Positions 38,940 to 47,337 of a DNA stretch of 64,000 nt are shown here, in pieces. The DNA comes from Terribacillus saccharophilus (lineage in GTDB: Bacteria > Bacillota > Bacilli > Bacillales > Amphibacillaceae), in NCBI GenBank assembly GCA_900110015.1, contig FOCD01000002.1:62001-126000 (forward strand), given 5' to 3'. A model generated the notes under the pieces. That model was given only the letters and a program-made list of their open reading frames with translations. It ran no database searches and had not been told where the DNA came from. Within the stretch, counting starts at the first letter, position 1. The number at the start of each line of letters is the position of its first letter. The position numbers were made by a program, and so were the translations under genes.

Positions 38940-39882
38940 AGGCGTTTCTCCTTAACAGCATATAAAGGAAGATGCCTGTGCCAATAACGCCAACCATGAG
39001 ACCTACCGAGATTTCATATGGATAGATGATCAAGCGCCCTGCTATATCACATACGAGCAAGAATGCCGCACCAAGAACAGCTGTATGCCAAATGCTGTTC
39101 TTTAAATTGTCACCGCGATATATACTTACGATATTTGGGACAATCAAACCGAGAAAAGGAATGACACCTACTGTCAGAATGACCACTGCTGTAATAATTG
39201 CGACAATAATCAAACCTACGTTCACTACATATTTATAAGGAAGACCAAGATTTGTAGCGAAATCTTCTCCCATTCCGGCAACTGTGAACATATTTGCAAA
39301 TAAAAAAGCAATAATTAGAAGCGGTACACTTATGTAAAGAAGCTCATAGCGTCCTTCCATAATCAAAGAAAAATCTCCTTGAAGCCAAGAGGACATATTT
39401 TGAACCAGATCAAACTTGAGTGCAAAAAATGTTGCAATGGAACTGACCACATTTCCCAGCATAATTCCGACCAGCGGTATGAAAATCGTATCCTTCTGCT
39501 TCAGTCTCTGGAGAATTCCCATAAAGAGCAAGGTGCCGAATAAAGCAAAAGCAGCTGCGATACACATTTTCCATATCGGGCTTGCATCGGTGAAGAATAG
39601 CAAGGAAACAAGAATTCCTAATCTAGCCCAATCCATCGTCCCCGCAGTTGTCGGAGATACGAATTTGTTCTGCGTAAGCTGCTGCATTATCAGTCCGCAT
39701 ATGCTAAGACTTGTACCAGCCATGATGATGCTGAGCATCCGCGGCAAGCGGCTGATCATAACAATATTCCAGGCTTCCTCATCCATGTTCCACAATGCAG
39801 AGAAGGATACGTTTTCCACTCCGACAAACAGGGAACAAACTGCTAATAGAACGGTAATAATAAACAAGTAAATCAACTTCAT
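38932..39882 (-). CDS. yclN: Siderophore ABC transporter permease (YclN-like)
   Basis: 316 residues, FecCD family. Markers are RLPRMLSIIMAGTSLSICGLIMQQ and TVGVIPFLGLIVPNIVSIYRG. It is the first gene of the importer operon. The ATG at 39882 has GAGG ten bases upstream; the in-frame TTG at 39891 is too close to that site. A Fur box 35 bases upstream implies iron control. Confidence 0.94.
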   Translation of the reverse strand: MKLIYLFIITVLLAVCSLFVGVENVSFSALWNMDEEAWNIVMISRLPRMLSIIMAGTSLSICGLIMQQLTQNKFVSPTTAGTMDWARLGILVSLLFFTDASPIWKMCIAAAFALFGTLLFMGILQRLKQKDTIFIPLVGIMLGNVVSSIATFFALKFDLVQNMSSWLQGDFSLIMEGRYELLYISVPLLIIAFLFANMFTVAGMGEDFATNLGLPYKYVVNVGLIIVAIITAVVILTVGVIPFLGLIVPNIVSIYRGDNLKNSIWHTAVLGAAFLLVCDIAGRLIIYPYEISVGLMVGVIGTGIFLYMLLRRNAYA

Positions 39883-39916
39883 ACGCGTCAAACCTCTTTG
39901 GCAGCATCAATGATAC

Positions 39917-39931
39917 TGATATTCATTATCA
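39917..39931. promoter_or_regulatory. Fur box in the yclN / GntA-like intergenic region
   Basis: TGATATTCATTATCA differs from the 7-1-7 Fur box TGATAATnATTATCA at one position. It lies 35 bases before yclN. For the + strand gene, TTATCA (39926-39931) and TATAGT (39950-39955) could serve as -35/-10, so one box may control both directions (inference). Confidence 0.8.
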
Positions 39932-40034
39932 ATTAGATTCTTGCTTTAGTATAGTAAATGGAAAAAGACACGTCAATAGGATTTTTGTACTGCCAAAAAT
40001 GTCACGATAACTAATCATCTTAAGGAGTGTATAT

Positions 40035-40769
40035 ATGCTGCCGCTTTTAAAGAAAGAAGACATCAGTACTTCAAACCAACAACTTCCGACCTGGGCTCTT
40101 GATGCTTACCAGCCTTTTGCTGATACAGTCGCCAAAAAGGATTTCCCTTGCTATTTTGGGATTGCTGCCCAGAAGAAAGGTGATTTGCGTTATGGATTTG
40201 TCCCTCACGACAACTGGGATGATGCACTACAAATTATCAATGACTTCACAAAACTGATGCATACACAGGAAAAAGCTGTACGTCGAGGTTTATTCCTTTT
40301 CTTTGAGCCAGAGGAAACTGAGCGGGATTTAGAATATTACCGAGATTACTTCTGGCGTTTCCTTCAACGTTTGCATGAAGTGGACGACATAGCTTGGCCA
40401 GCAGAACGCCCTCGAGATCCAGATCACTTTCTCTTCGATTATCATATCGGCGGGGAAGCTTACTTCCTATTCGGGAATGCTCCAGCATATAAACAGCGAA
40501 TCACACGGGACTTGGGTCCTTCTCTTGTCATAGGACTGCAGCCTCGCAGTATCTTCGACGGGCTGGAAGGCGACAAACCTGCCGGTACGAAATCTCGTGG
40601 TTCCGTCCGGGACCGGGTAGAAAAATGGGATCAGCTGCCAAAACATCCGGATATCGGACACTTCGGTGATCACAGCCACAATGAATGGAAGCAATATTTC
40701 ATTGGAGATGATGCAGAGCCAATAAAAGGCGGATGTCCTTTCCATCACAAAGAGCTAAAGCATACATAA
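40035..40769 (+). CDS. YqcI/YcgG family protein (GntA-like heme-dependent N-hydroxylase family)
   Basis: 244 residues of the YqcI/YcgG family. One member, GntA, is a heme-dependent N-hydroxylase in guanitoxin synthesis; the function in Bacillus is not known. Visible landmarks are DFPCYFGIAAQKKGDLRYGF, DHFLFDYHIGGEAYFLFGN, and a C-terminal GGCPFHH, where Cys-Pro next to His could contact heme (inference). AAGGAGTG precedes the ATG. It is divergent from the siderophore importer and shares its Fur-box region, suggesting iron-regulated expression. Confidence 0.8.
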   Translation: MLPLLKKEDISTSNQQLPTWALDAYQPFADTVAKKDFPCYFGIAAQKKGDLRYGFVPHDNWDDALQIINDFTKLMHTQEKAVRRGLFLFFEPEETERDLEYYRDYFWRFLQRLHEVDDIAWPAERPRDPDHFLFDYHIGGEAYFLFGNAPAYKQRITRDLGPSLVIGLQPRSIFDGLEGDKPAGTKSRGSVRDRVEKWDQLPKHPDIGHFGDHSHNEWKQYFIGDDAEPIKGGCPFHHKELKHT

Positions 40770-40824
40770 CTTCTCTTTCGAGGCAGATACTACTTTATAT
40801 CTGTTCTGAAAAGGAGGTCCATGA

Positions 40825-41058
40825 ATGCCGAACCCAGATAATCGCGCAGATAATGCGGAGCGTATCGAGGATACAATCCAGCATACCCTGCAGAATGTTC
40901 ATCAAACAGAGGATTTTGTCAAAGCGAACAGTGAGCATTTGACAGATGAAGAAAAGTCATTTCTGAAAGAAAAGAATGAGCGACGTGCTGCAAGTGTAGA
41001 CAGTCTTCGTCATGAGTTAAAAGAAGAAGCAAATTATCAACAGCAAAAAGACAAATAA
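40825..41058 (+). CDS. tlp: Small acid-soluble spore protein Tlp
   Basis: 77 residues, hydrophilic and helical. PDNRADNAERIEDTIQHTLQN at the N-terminus and EEKSFLKEKNERRAASVDSLR in the second half match the Tlp (thioredoxin-like protein) family of minor SASPs, which despite the name lack an active-site Cys pair. Made in the forespore in B. subtilis. AGGAGG precedes the ATG. It is convergent with a coat gene and shares a terminator. Confidence 0.88.
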   Translation: MPNPDNRADNAERIEDTIQHTLQNVHQTEDFVKANSEHLTDEEKSFLKEKNERRAASVDSLRHELKEEANYQQQKDK

Positions 41059-41091
41059 AAAGGTCCGCCATTATGGCGGACCTTTTTATTA
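41059..41091. terminator. Bidirectional terminator after tlp
   Basis: AAAAGGTCCGCCA and TGGCGGACCTTTT form a perfect stem with a three-base loop. It is followed by T on + and by a T-tract on the minus strand. It overlaps the end of the convergent coat gene. Confidence 0.88.
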
Positions 41092-41703
41092 ATGCGTTTG
41101 ATTCAACGGAACTGTATCATAGCTCTGCATCATCGCTGCCTGATCGGCTGGCTGCAGCTGCGGCACCTGATAATAATGATGTTTGTTTTGATACAAGAAG
41201 ATTTCATAGCTCATTTCAATCAGGTTCGGTACAGTATCTGCAACAACGCGACGAAGAACCGGGTTCGTGATTTCACATGCACTCATTGCACACAAGGAAG
41301 ACATCCCTTTTACTTGTGCCAGCATATAAGCAGATAAACCTTGCTCATTTACTTCGCTAACAGAAGTGTTAGGCTTTTTCGGCTGAGATGGTGTAATACC
41401 ATAAACAACATCATTACCTTGCTGCATATTGTATTGTTTAGTCGGCTGGGTTGGATCCTGACCTGTTTTAAACGCCTCCACCATTGTGTTGTACGTCTGC
41501 TTCAGAAAATCGCACTGATTATGCGCAATTGTTTTCAGCTCCTGATCCTGCATATGCTGCTCAAAGATCTGATATTGGTCCATCACACTAATCATACCAG
41601 CTAAAATTTCATGTGTATCAAAAATTTCATGACCCCCATGGTTTTGCTTGCCATGCAAAGTTGTCGGCTGATTCATCTGTGCAGTCTGCATCTGGTTTTC
41701 CAA
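41089..41703 (-). CDS. Spore coat protein, CotF family
   Basis: 204 residues, rich in Gln, Met, His and Tyr. A His-rich N-terminus (GKQNHGGHEIFDTHE) is followed by two helical segments, the second (LSAYMLAQVKGMSSLCAMSACEIT ... LRRVVADTVPNLIEMSYEIF) being CotF-like. The start is TTG at 41703, with GGGGG eight bases upstream; no ATG is close to that site. It is alone in its unit. Coat location is inferred from the family. Confidence 0.78.
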   Translation of the reverse strand: MENQMQTAQMNQPTTLHGKQNHGGHEIFDTHEILAGMISVMDQYQIFEQHMQDQELKTIAHNQCDFLKQTYNTMVEAFKTGQDPTQPTKQYNMQQGNDVVYGITPSQPKKPNTSVSEVNEQGLSAYMLAQVKGMSSLCAMSACEITNPVLRRVVADTVPNLIEMSYEIFLYQNKHHYYQVPQLQPADQAAMMQSYDTVPLNQTH

Positions 41704-41770
41704 TGTGATAACCCCCTATGAAATGTCGTGCCTTCTTAGTATGCTATCAGGACCAAGCACTTATGACCGG

Positions 41771-41938
41771 TTATTTATGCCTTTTGGCTACTCGAGCATC
41801 TGCTGCATCGGAACGAGCCTGCGCTTCTAAATCATCAACATCTGCTTCCTCTTGGGAGAAGGAGATATCTTTCCCATCCCCATCTAAATCGGTATAACGC
41901 ATATAATAATCTTCCAATGATTTATCTTTGTCATTCAC
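41771..41938 (-). CDS. Small acidic protein of unknown function, GTG start
   Basis: 55 residues, not recognised. It begins with GTG at 41938, eight bases after GGAGG, and reads NDKDKSLEDYYMRYTDLDGDG near the N-terminus. The middle is acidic (SQEEADVDDLEAQARSD) and the end basic (RVAKRHK). No membrane span or Cys. It follows the SASP gene by 13 bases on the same strand, so it may belong to the same sporulation unit as the SASP and the 56-residue protein (inference). Confidence 0.7.
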   Translation of the reverse strand: MNDKDKSLEDYYMRYTDLDGDGKDISFSQEEADVDDLEAQARSDAADARVAKRHK

Positions 41939-41951
41939 GGGCTTTTCCTCC

Positions 41952-42173
41952 TTAACGGTGCTTCAGATTTTCTTCCGCCATCCTTACAAGTTCACGAACC
42001 ATATTACCGCCAATGCTGCCGCCTGTTTTGCCATTCTGCCTGCTCGTTCTATTGCCAAGATCATCCGCCTGCTCTGTCTGGTAAGACTGGTTCGCATTCT
42101 GAATAATCTTATGTTTAAGTTGATCAAGACCTTCTCGCGCCTCGGGCACGAGTATTTTGTTACGTCTTGTCAT
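41952..42173 (-). CDS. Alpha/beta-type small acid-soluble spore protein, divergent
   Basis: 73 residues. NKILVPEAREGLDQLKHKI aligns with the N-terminal part of SspA-like proteins, and TSRQNGKTGGSIGGNMVREL with the DNA-binding motif TSRANGSVGGE. The usual GPR protease site (EIA/SEFG) is replaced by KIIQNANQ, so cleavage during germination may differ. It overlaps the preceding 56-residue gene by four bases (ATGA), indicating coupling. These proteins coat forespore DNA. Confidence 0.88.
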   Translation of the reverse strand: MTRRNKILVPEAREGLDQLKHKIIQNANQSYQTEQADDLGNRTSRQNGKTGGSIGGNMVRELVRMAEENLKHR

Positions 42174-42340
42174 CGATAATGCCCCAGTGTATGTGCGTCA
42201 CCTGTATCGCCTTCATAGTCGGCACGCACATGCTTCTTGTTTGAATCCTGTTCATCTCGTTTGGCTGTAAGACCTTCTTCCATGCCTGGCTGATACGTAT
42301 CGTCAATCCAGATTCCGCCGTCAACACGATGCTTTTTCAT
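42170..42340 (-). CDS. Small hydrophilic protein of unknown function, upstream of SASP
   Basis: 56 residues, not recognised. Reads MKKHRVDGGIWIDDTYQPGM, then a charged stretch (KRDEQDSNKKHVRADYEGD) and ends GDAHTLGHYR. The ATG at 42340 has GGAGGAG eight bases upstream. Its stop overlaps the SASP start, so it is expected to be made with that spore protein. No Cys, no membrane span. A spore role is inferred from the operon only. Confidence 0.7.
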   Translation of the reverse strand: MKKHRVDGGIWIDDTYQPGMEEGLTAKRDEQDSNKKHVRADYEGDTGDAHTLGHYR

Positions 42341-42414
42341 GATGCTTCTCCTCCTTTCTGCATTAGTTTCTGTCTTTGACGCCATAATATGAAAGGCACT
42401 TCTAGCCAAAAAAA

Positions 42415-42436
42415 AGACCCCTGTACAAGACAGGGA
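42415..42436 (-). terminator. Terminator of the uppP/dedA unit
   Basis: GACCCCTGT and ACAGGGaTC pair with one mismatch. On the minus strand it is followed by a long T-tract (eight T with one gap). Confidence 0.75.
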
Positions 42437-43285
42437 TCAGTTAATGATCAAGAAAATCACGATTACGATCGCCAAAGCAATACGGTAGTAGGCGAAAGGA
42501 ACAAGCTTATATTTGGAAATAATTTTTAAGAACGTACGGATAGCAATTAGTGCAAAAACAAATGCGCTAATGAATCCGACGATAAAGAATGGAATTACAT
42601 CTGGCGTGAAAGCATGCAAATGGTTACGCAGTGAGACAAGACTCGCACCAGCCATAATAGGAACTGCCATGATGAAAGTGAAGTCTGATGCAACACGGTG
42701 GTTCAATCCAAGAATGACACCGCCAGAGATAGTTGCTCCGGAACGGGAAAAACCAGGCCATAAAGAGATACACTGGAATAACCCAATCAGAAAGGCTTTC
42801 TTATACGTTAGGCCATCCAATGAATCGATTGTTTCTGTCTTTTTGGATGATACTTTATCTGCAAAGATCATGAATAGTGCTCCAACGACCAATGCTACGA
42901 TAACGTACCATACGGAAAATAGATACTTATCGATCACATCATCGAACAATAGCCCAAGAACCCCAGCCGGCAGCAAGCCAACAATAACGATTCCAAGATT
43001 GAACTTGTTTTGTTTCCCTGGCATCGATTCTGTTTTTCCTTGCAGCTTGCGAATACCAAGAATTTGCATGAACTTGTCCCAAAAAACGATGACAGAGGCC
43101 AAGATGCTTCCTAGCTGAATAACGATAATAAATGTATTCGCTACCTCGTTGTTAAACAATTCGTGGATCTTCAACCACATATCATCAATGATGATTAAGT
43201 GACCTGTAGATGATACCGGGGCGAACTCTGTCAATCCTTCGACCAGCCCCATGATCAAGGCCGAAAAGAACTCAATGATACTCAT
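42437..43285 (-). CDS. uppP: Undecaprenyl-diphosphatase UppP (BacA)
   Basis: 282 residues with about eight membrane segments. The two BacA motifs are EGLTEFAPVSSTGHLII (Glu-rich) and PGFSRSGATISGG (PGxSRSxxT). It removes phosphate from undecaprenyl diphosphate outside the membrane to recycle the peptidoglycan carrier, and gives bacitracin resistance when overproduced. GAGGAG precedes the ATG. It lies 12 bases after a dedA gene, with which it is co-transcribed. Confidence 0.96.
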   Translation of the reverse strand: MSIIEFFSALIMGLVEGLTEFAPVSSTGHLIIIDDMWLKIHELFNNEVANTFIIVIQLGSILASVIVFWDKFMQILGIRKLQGKTESMPGKQNKFNLGIVIVGLLPAGVLGLLFDDVIDKYLFSVWYVIVALVVGALFMIFADKVSSKKTETIDSLDGLTYKKAFLIGLFQCISLWPGFSRSGATISGGVILGLNHRVASDFTFIMAVPIMAGASLVSLRNHLHAFTPDVIPFFIVGFISAFVFALIAIRTFLKIISKYKLVPFAYYRIALAIVIVIFLIIN

Positions 43286-43297
43286 GCCTCTACTCCT

Positions 43298-43918
43298 CTA
43301 GCTACTTTTTTTCTTTTTATTCCGTCTGATGAACCAAATGACGAACAAGACAATAATAATCGCCAGTACTACGATAACGACATCCTGATAATAACCAAGA
43401 TATGTTTCCACTGATGTCCAGGACTCACCAAGCCAGAAACCGAGCAGTACTAATACTGTATTCCAAATGAGCGTTCCTAATGTCGTAAAGATAAGGAACA
43501 GTGGGAAATTCATATTAGACATCCCGGCCGGTATGGAAATCAAGCTCCGAATCACGGGTACAAATCGGCAAAGGAAAATTGTCCATACGCCATACTTATC
43601 GAACCAAGCATCCGCTTTATGTATGTCTTCTTTTTTAATTCGTAAAATATGTCCCCAGCGATCTACGATTTTCTCCAGACGTTCAACATCTAAAAGAAGC
43701 CCGATGCCGTAAAGGATAATAGCTCCAATGACTGCACCGATCGTTGCTGCGATAATAACACCGACTACAGTGACACTACCAGAAGTGGTTGTCAGGAAGC
43801 CGCCGAACAGCAGGATGATCTCTGAAGGAATTGGCGGGAATACGTTTTCGCCTGCCATCAGCAATACGATCGCAAAATAACCGAATTGTTCCATAAACTG
43901 CGTTATCCAATTATCCAT
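43298..43918 (-). CDS. DedA family membrane protein
   Basis: 206 residues with four to five hydrophobic segments. Typical DedA/SNARE-associated stretches: FPPIPSEIILLFGGFL near the N-terminus, and WFDKYGVWTIFLCRFVPVIRSLISIPAGM. Ends with a basic tail (RRNKKKKSS). Some DedA members (UptA) flip undecaprenyl phosphate; being next to uppP, a role in lipid carrier recycling is attractive but inferred. GGAG precedes the ATG. Confidence 0.92.
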   Translation of the reverse strand: MDNWITQFMEQFGYFAIVLLMAGENVFPPIPSEIILLFGGFLTTTSGSVTVVGVIIAATIGAVIGAIILYGIGLLLDVERLEKIVDRWGHILRIKKEDIHKADAWFDKYGVWTIFLCRFVPVIRSLISIPAGMSNMNFPLFLIFTTLGTLIWNTVLVLLGFWLGESWTSVETYLGYYQDVVIVVLAIIIVLFVIWFIRRNKKKKSS

Positions 43919-44152
43919 TTTACAACTCCAAACGTAAATTATTTACCAAATCATTATAGCATCCTGTACCCGAAAAGGTGGATTTTTTTACGTATTATTA
44001 ACATTCTAACAGACAGCACTCGAGAGGTTAATAGAAACAGAGACTTAGTTTCCACTAGGCTCAAGTCCTAGGTTCGCATTGTCGCGCCTTTTACCTTATC
44101 TGTGATATAGTCTATAGGAAGAAAATGATTATTATATATAAGGGGGAATACG

Positions 44153-45277
44153 ATGAAAATCGTGACAATCGAGCCTACCCCGAGTCCATACTCGATGAAG
44201 ATCGTAGTGGATGACATGCTGCCGATGGGCAGCAGTTTCGATTACAAACGAGAGACCTATTCTTCTGGCGACCCTGACTACGTCCAGGCGTTATTTCAAA
44301 TCGAAGGTGTGAAAGGTATTTACCGTGTGGCAGACTTCCTTGCACTGGAAAGAAGCCCAAAATCAGCTTGGGAAACCATATTGCCTGCTGTACGCGAAGC
44401 ATTCGGTGAGAAAAGTCAAGGTGCTTCCGCAGAAGCTGGCATCCAAGAGCCGCATTTTGGCCAAGTGGATGTTCAGGTTCAGACAATTCATGGTGTACCG
44501 ATGCAAATTAAGCTTCTATTTGATGAACAAGAGAAGCGGATTGGACTTCCTGCATTGTTTACGGAAGCAGCGATGGAAGCCGCCGGGGACGACAATATTG
44601 TGTTTGCCCGCAAATGGGAAGAACAGTATCCCCGCTATGGTGATCCGGATCAGGTAGGACAAGATATTTATGAAGAATTGCTCGCAAGCTATAGTGCAGA
44701 ACGGCTGCAGGAACTCGTAGCACGTGCTAAGAACCCCCAAGCTCCGGCTGCGAAGCAACAGCAGCCGACGATGGATGTTTGGAATGAAGATGATTGGCGC
44801 GTACGCTATCGCGCATTGGATACGCTGGAGCCTAGTATTGAGCATCTTCCATTCTTGGATAAAGCTCTGCAGGATCCGAAAGCATCCATTCGCCGGCTGG
44901 CAACTGCTTATCTCGGTATGATAGAAGATAAAGCTGCATTGCCGCTGTTATACCGCGCTTTACAGGATAAAGTCGTAACAGTTAGACGAACAGCCGGCGA
45001 CTGCCTATCCGATCTTGGGTTTAAAGAAGCTACACCGGCGATGGAAGCAACACTTGCCGATTCGAATCGGATTGTCAGGTGGCGAGCTGCAATGTTTCTA
45101 TATGAACTTGGGGACAGCGAAAGCCTGCCGATGCTAGAAAAAGCAGCAAGACAGGAAAATGAATTTGAAGTTAAGCTGCAGCTTAACATGGCAATTGAGC
45201 GGATAGCCGGCGGCGAAGCGGCCAAAGGATCCGTCTGGAAACAAATGACGGAAGCAACCAAACAAAAGGAGGAATAA
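44153..45277 (+). CDS. cvfC: Conserved virulence factor C-like protein (Nfu-type N-domain plus HEAT repeats)
   Basis: 374 residues. The N-terminal 85 or so (IVTIEPTPSPYSMKIVVDD, GVKGIYRVADFLALERSPKS) resemble the Nfu/NifU N-terminal domain. The C-terminal third has HEAT-like repeats (RRLATAYLGMIEDKAALPLLYRAL, RRTAGDCLSDLGFKEATPAM, RWRAAMFLYELGD). It matches the staphylococcal CvfC family, known from a virulence screen but without a defined activity. Next gene is brxA, three bases later. GGGGG precedes the ATG. Confidence 0.82.
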   Translation: MKIVTIEPTPSPYSMKIVVDDMLPMGSSFDYKRETYSSGDPDYVQALFQIEGVKGIYRVADFLALERSPKSAWETILPAVREAFGEKSQGASAEAGIQEPHFGQVDVQVQTIHGVPMQIKLLFDEQEKRIGLPALFTEAAMEAAGDDNIVFARKWEEQYPRYGDPDQVGQDIYEELLASYSAERLQELVARAKNPQAPAAKQQQPTMDVWNEDDWRVRYRALDTLEPSIEHLPFLDKALQDPKASIRRLATAYLGMIEDKAALPLLYRALQDKVVTVRRTAGDCLSDLGFKEATPAMEATLADSNRIVRWRAAMFLYELGDSESLPMLEKAARQENEFEVKLQLNMAIERIAGGEAAKGSVWKQMTEATKQKEE

Positions 45278-45280
45278 AAC

Positions 45281-45709
45281 ATGAATGCATACGAAGAATA
45301 TATGCGCGGTATTGTCCAGCCAATGCGGGATGAGCTGACACAGGCAGGATTCCAGGAACTAACAGATGGTGAACAGGTTGAAAAATATGTGGATCAAACA
45401 AAAGGCAGCACACTAGTAGTTGTCAATTCTGTATGCGGCTGTGCAGCAGGTCTTGCACGACCAGCAGTAAGAGAATCTTTACAGAACGCTAAAAAACCAG
45501 ATAATCTTGTAACAGTATTTGCAGGCCAGGATAAAGAAGCTACAGAAAAGATGCGGGAATACTTTACAGATCAGCCGCCATCCTCCCCTTCTGTCGCATT
45601 GATGCAGGACGGAAAATTGGTCCATTTCATCCCTCGCGAGCAAATTGAAGGCTACGATGTAGAAGAAATCGTAGAAAATCTTACAACTGCATATAATAAC
45701 CATCTGTAA
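45281..45709 (+). CDS. brxA: Bacilliredoxin BrxA (YphP-like)
   Basis: 142 residues with a thioredoxin-like fold. The active site is Cys52-Gly-Cys54 in NSVCGCAAGLARPA, an unusual CGC motif of the YphP/YqiW family. Bacilliredoxins remove bacillithiol from S-bacillithiolated proteins. YphP-type features (AYEEYMR at the N-terminus) favour BrxA over BrxB. The ribosome-binding site AAAGGAGG lies inside the end of cvfC. A terminator follows at once. Confidence 0.93.
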   Translation: MNAYEEYMRGIVQPMRDELTQAGFQELTDGEQVEKYVDQTKGSTLVVVNSVCGCAAGLARPAVRESLQNAKKPDNLVTVFAGQDKEATEKMREYFTDQPPSSPSVALMQDGKLVHFIPREQIEGYDVEEIVENLTTAYNNHL

Positions 45710-45734
45710 AAAGCTGCTTTTGCAGCTTTTTTTT
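45708..45734 (+). terminator. Terminator of cvfC-brxA
   Basis: AAAAAGCTGC and GCAGCTTTTT pair around a four-T loop, followed by more T. It overlaps the brxA stop codon. Confidence 0.88.
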
Positions 45735-45860
45735 GTTCATCATTCAGTTAATAATTCTTTGTTTCATTCCCCTTTCCTACAATGTGTTAAGAATCAAAGA
45801 AAATGGAGCTTTCTGTCTGGTTATGTAGTACACTATCTAAAAAAAGTGAAGGAACAATTC

Positions 45861-47264
45861 ATGAAGCAGATAAACGTTTTCGATACACATCATCAGTTAC
45901 TCCTGTCACACAGGCTAAAGCTGAGTTCCATTACACTTCTTGCTTGTTATCCGCTATTCCTTATTGCGGATATCTCTCTATATAGATCATTAGATAATCC
46001 AAATTACGTAATTCCACTGGCTCTCGTACATCTAATTGGCATGCTGATGTCCGCTTGTTACCTTCTCTTTTTCAAATCAGTACATTCAAGGTTTCTAAGT
46101 GTCAGTTATATAGGGCTGTATATCGCCCAAGGTGCGTTCTCTTCCTTCAACAGCTTTCAGCAAGAAGGAAATATGTATGCATATCTCATCATCCTGCTTG
46201 CCTGTGCCTCCCTTTTACCGATACAGCCGGTAATTTATGCTCTCTTGGCAGGTATTGCACATATCATGCTGCTGGGCGGTCTGTTCTACTTTCATCCCGG
46301 TGCTGTTTCGCTTATTATGCTTATCAATTTCACAGGAGGATTGGTCGTAAGTGCAGTGATCAATCTCAGTTTCTATCACTACTTGAGAAAAGACTACAGC
46401 AGCCAAGTTCAATTGGAGGAAGAAAAACGCAACTTTAAAAGCCTGTTTTTTGCCAATCCGCAGCCTGTAGTACTCATTAGTTTAGATAATGAAAATATCA
46501 TACTTTACAATAAACAAGCTGGACATTTTTTTGGTATTAACCCACAAACTGTCAGCAGTTTTTCTCTCAATTCCTTCTTTCCTGATAAAAAAGAGCAGGA
46601 AGCATTATTAGGAAAACTAAAAAATGAAGTAAAGATTGAGAATTACATCACCCATAATTTGGTACATCATGCAAACTGGATGATGCTGAATTTTGAGTTA
46701 CTGAGCTATAACAAAAAAGATGCGCTTTTAATCAGTGTAACGGATGTAACAAGCTTTAAACGGATCGAAAAAGAACTTCAGGAGCATGCCAGCCGAGATG
46801 TGTTAACAGGGGTATTTAACCGCCGTGCCGGTATCCAATTTATCGAGGATCTTCTCCAGCAAGGCAAGGACCCCTTCTGCCTCTGTTTTGTAGACGTAAA
46901 CAACTTGAAACGCGTCAATGACGAGCATGGGCACAATGAAGGCGACCAGCTAATTCAGCTTATTGCTTCTACAATAACCTTGACCTTGACAGAAGATGAA
47001 TATCTTTTCCGACATGGCGGTGATGAATTCATTATCTTGCTGCCGCAAAAAGTTCGCCAGCAAGCAGAAGAATTCCTTGTTAAACTGCACGAGAAACTAA
47101 ACCGGTTGAATGACTCAAAAATAAAAGCTTATCCTATCACAGCAAGCTTCGGCATCCATGACTATGCACCAGGCTCTACCCTGACAGTCACAGAAATGAT
47201 AGAAATCGCAGATCAGGAAATGTACAAATTCAAACAACAGCTTAAAGAAGCTCAATTCCAATAA
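45861..47264 (+). CDS. Membrane diguanylate cyclase (PAS-GGDEF)
   Basis: 467 residues. Five to six hydrophobic segments fill the first 190 residues. A PAS domain follows (KSLFFANPQPVVLISLDNENIILYNK), then a GGDEF domain with the substrate loop DVLTGVFNRRAG and active site RHGGDEFIILLP. The intact GGDEF and upstream metal Asp (CFVDVNNLKRVND) suggest active c-di-GMP synthesis. No RxxD inhibitory site is evident just before GGDEF. The ATG at 45861 has AAGGA upstream; longer starts are unsupported. Confidence 0.9.
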   Translation: MKQINVFDTHHQLLLSHRLKLSSITLLACYPLFLIADISLYRSLDNPNYVIPLALVHLIGMLMSACYLLFFKSVHSRFLSVSYIGLYIAQGAFSSFNSFQQEGNMYAYLIILLACASLLPIQPVIYALLAGIAHIMLLGGLFYFHPGAVSLIMLINFTGGLVVSAVINLSFYHYLRKDYSSQVQLEEEKRNFKSLFFANPQPVVLISLDNENIILYNKQAGHFFGINPQTVSSFSLNSFFPDKKEQEALLGKLKNEVKIENYITHNLVHHANWMMLNFELLSYNKKDALLISVTDVTSFKRIEKELQEHASRDVLTGVFNRRAGIQFIEDLLQQGKDPFCLCFVDVNNLKRVNDEHGHNEGDQLIQLIASTITLTLTEDEYLFRHGGDEFIILLPQKVRQQAEEFLVKLHEKLNRLNDSKIKAYPITASFGIHDYAPGSTLTVTEMIEIADQEMYKFKQQLKEAQFQ

Positions 47265-47337
47265 TTGGGCTTTCTTGCATATTGAAAACCCTTTCATATT
47301 TTGATAGAATTAAGTTATCGAAGGAGGAGGGGTGCCA

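Noticed and set aside
41141-41700. Idea that the His/Gln-rich coat-like protein is a metal-storage protein
   Set aside because: His-rich tails are common in coat proteins and the CotF-like helices explain the gene better.
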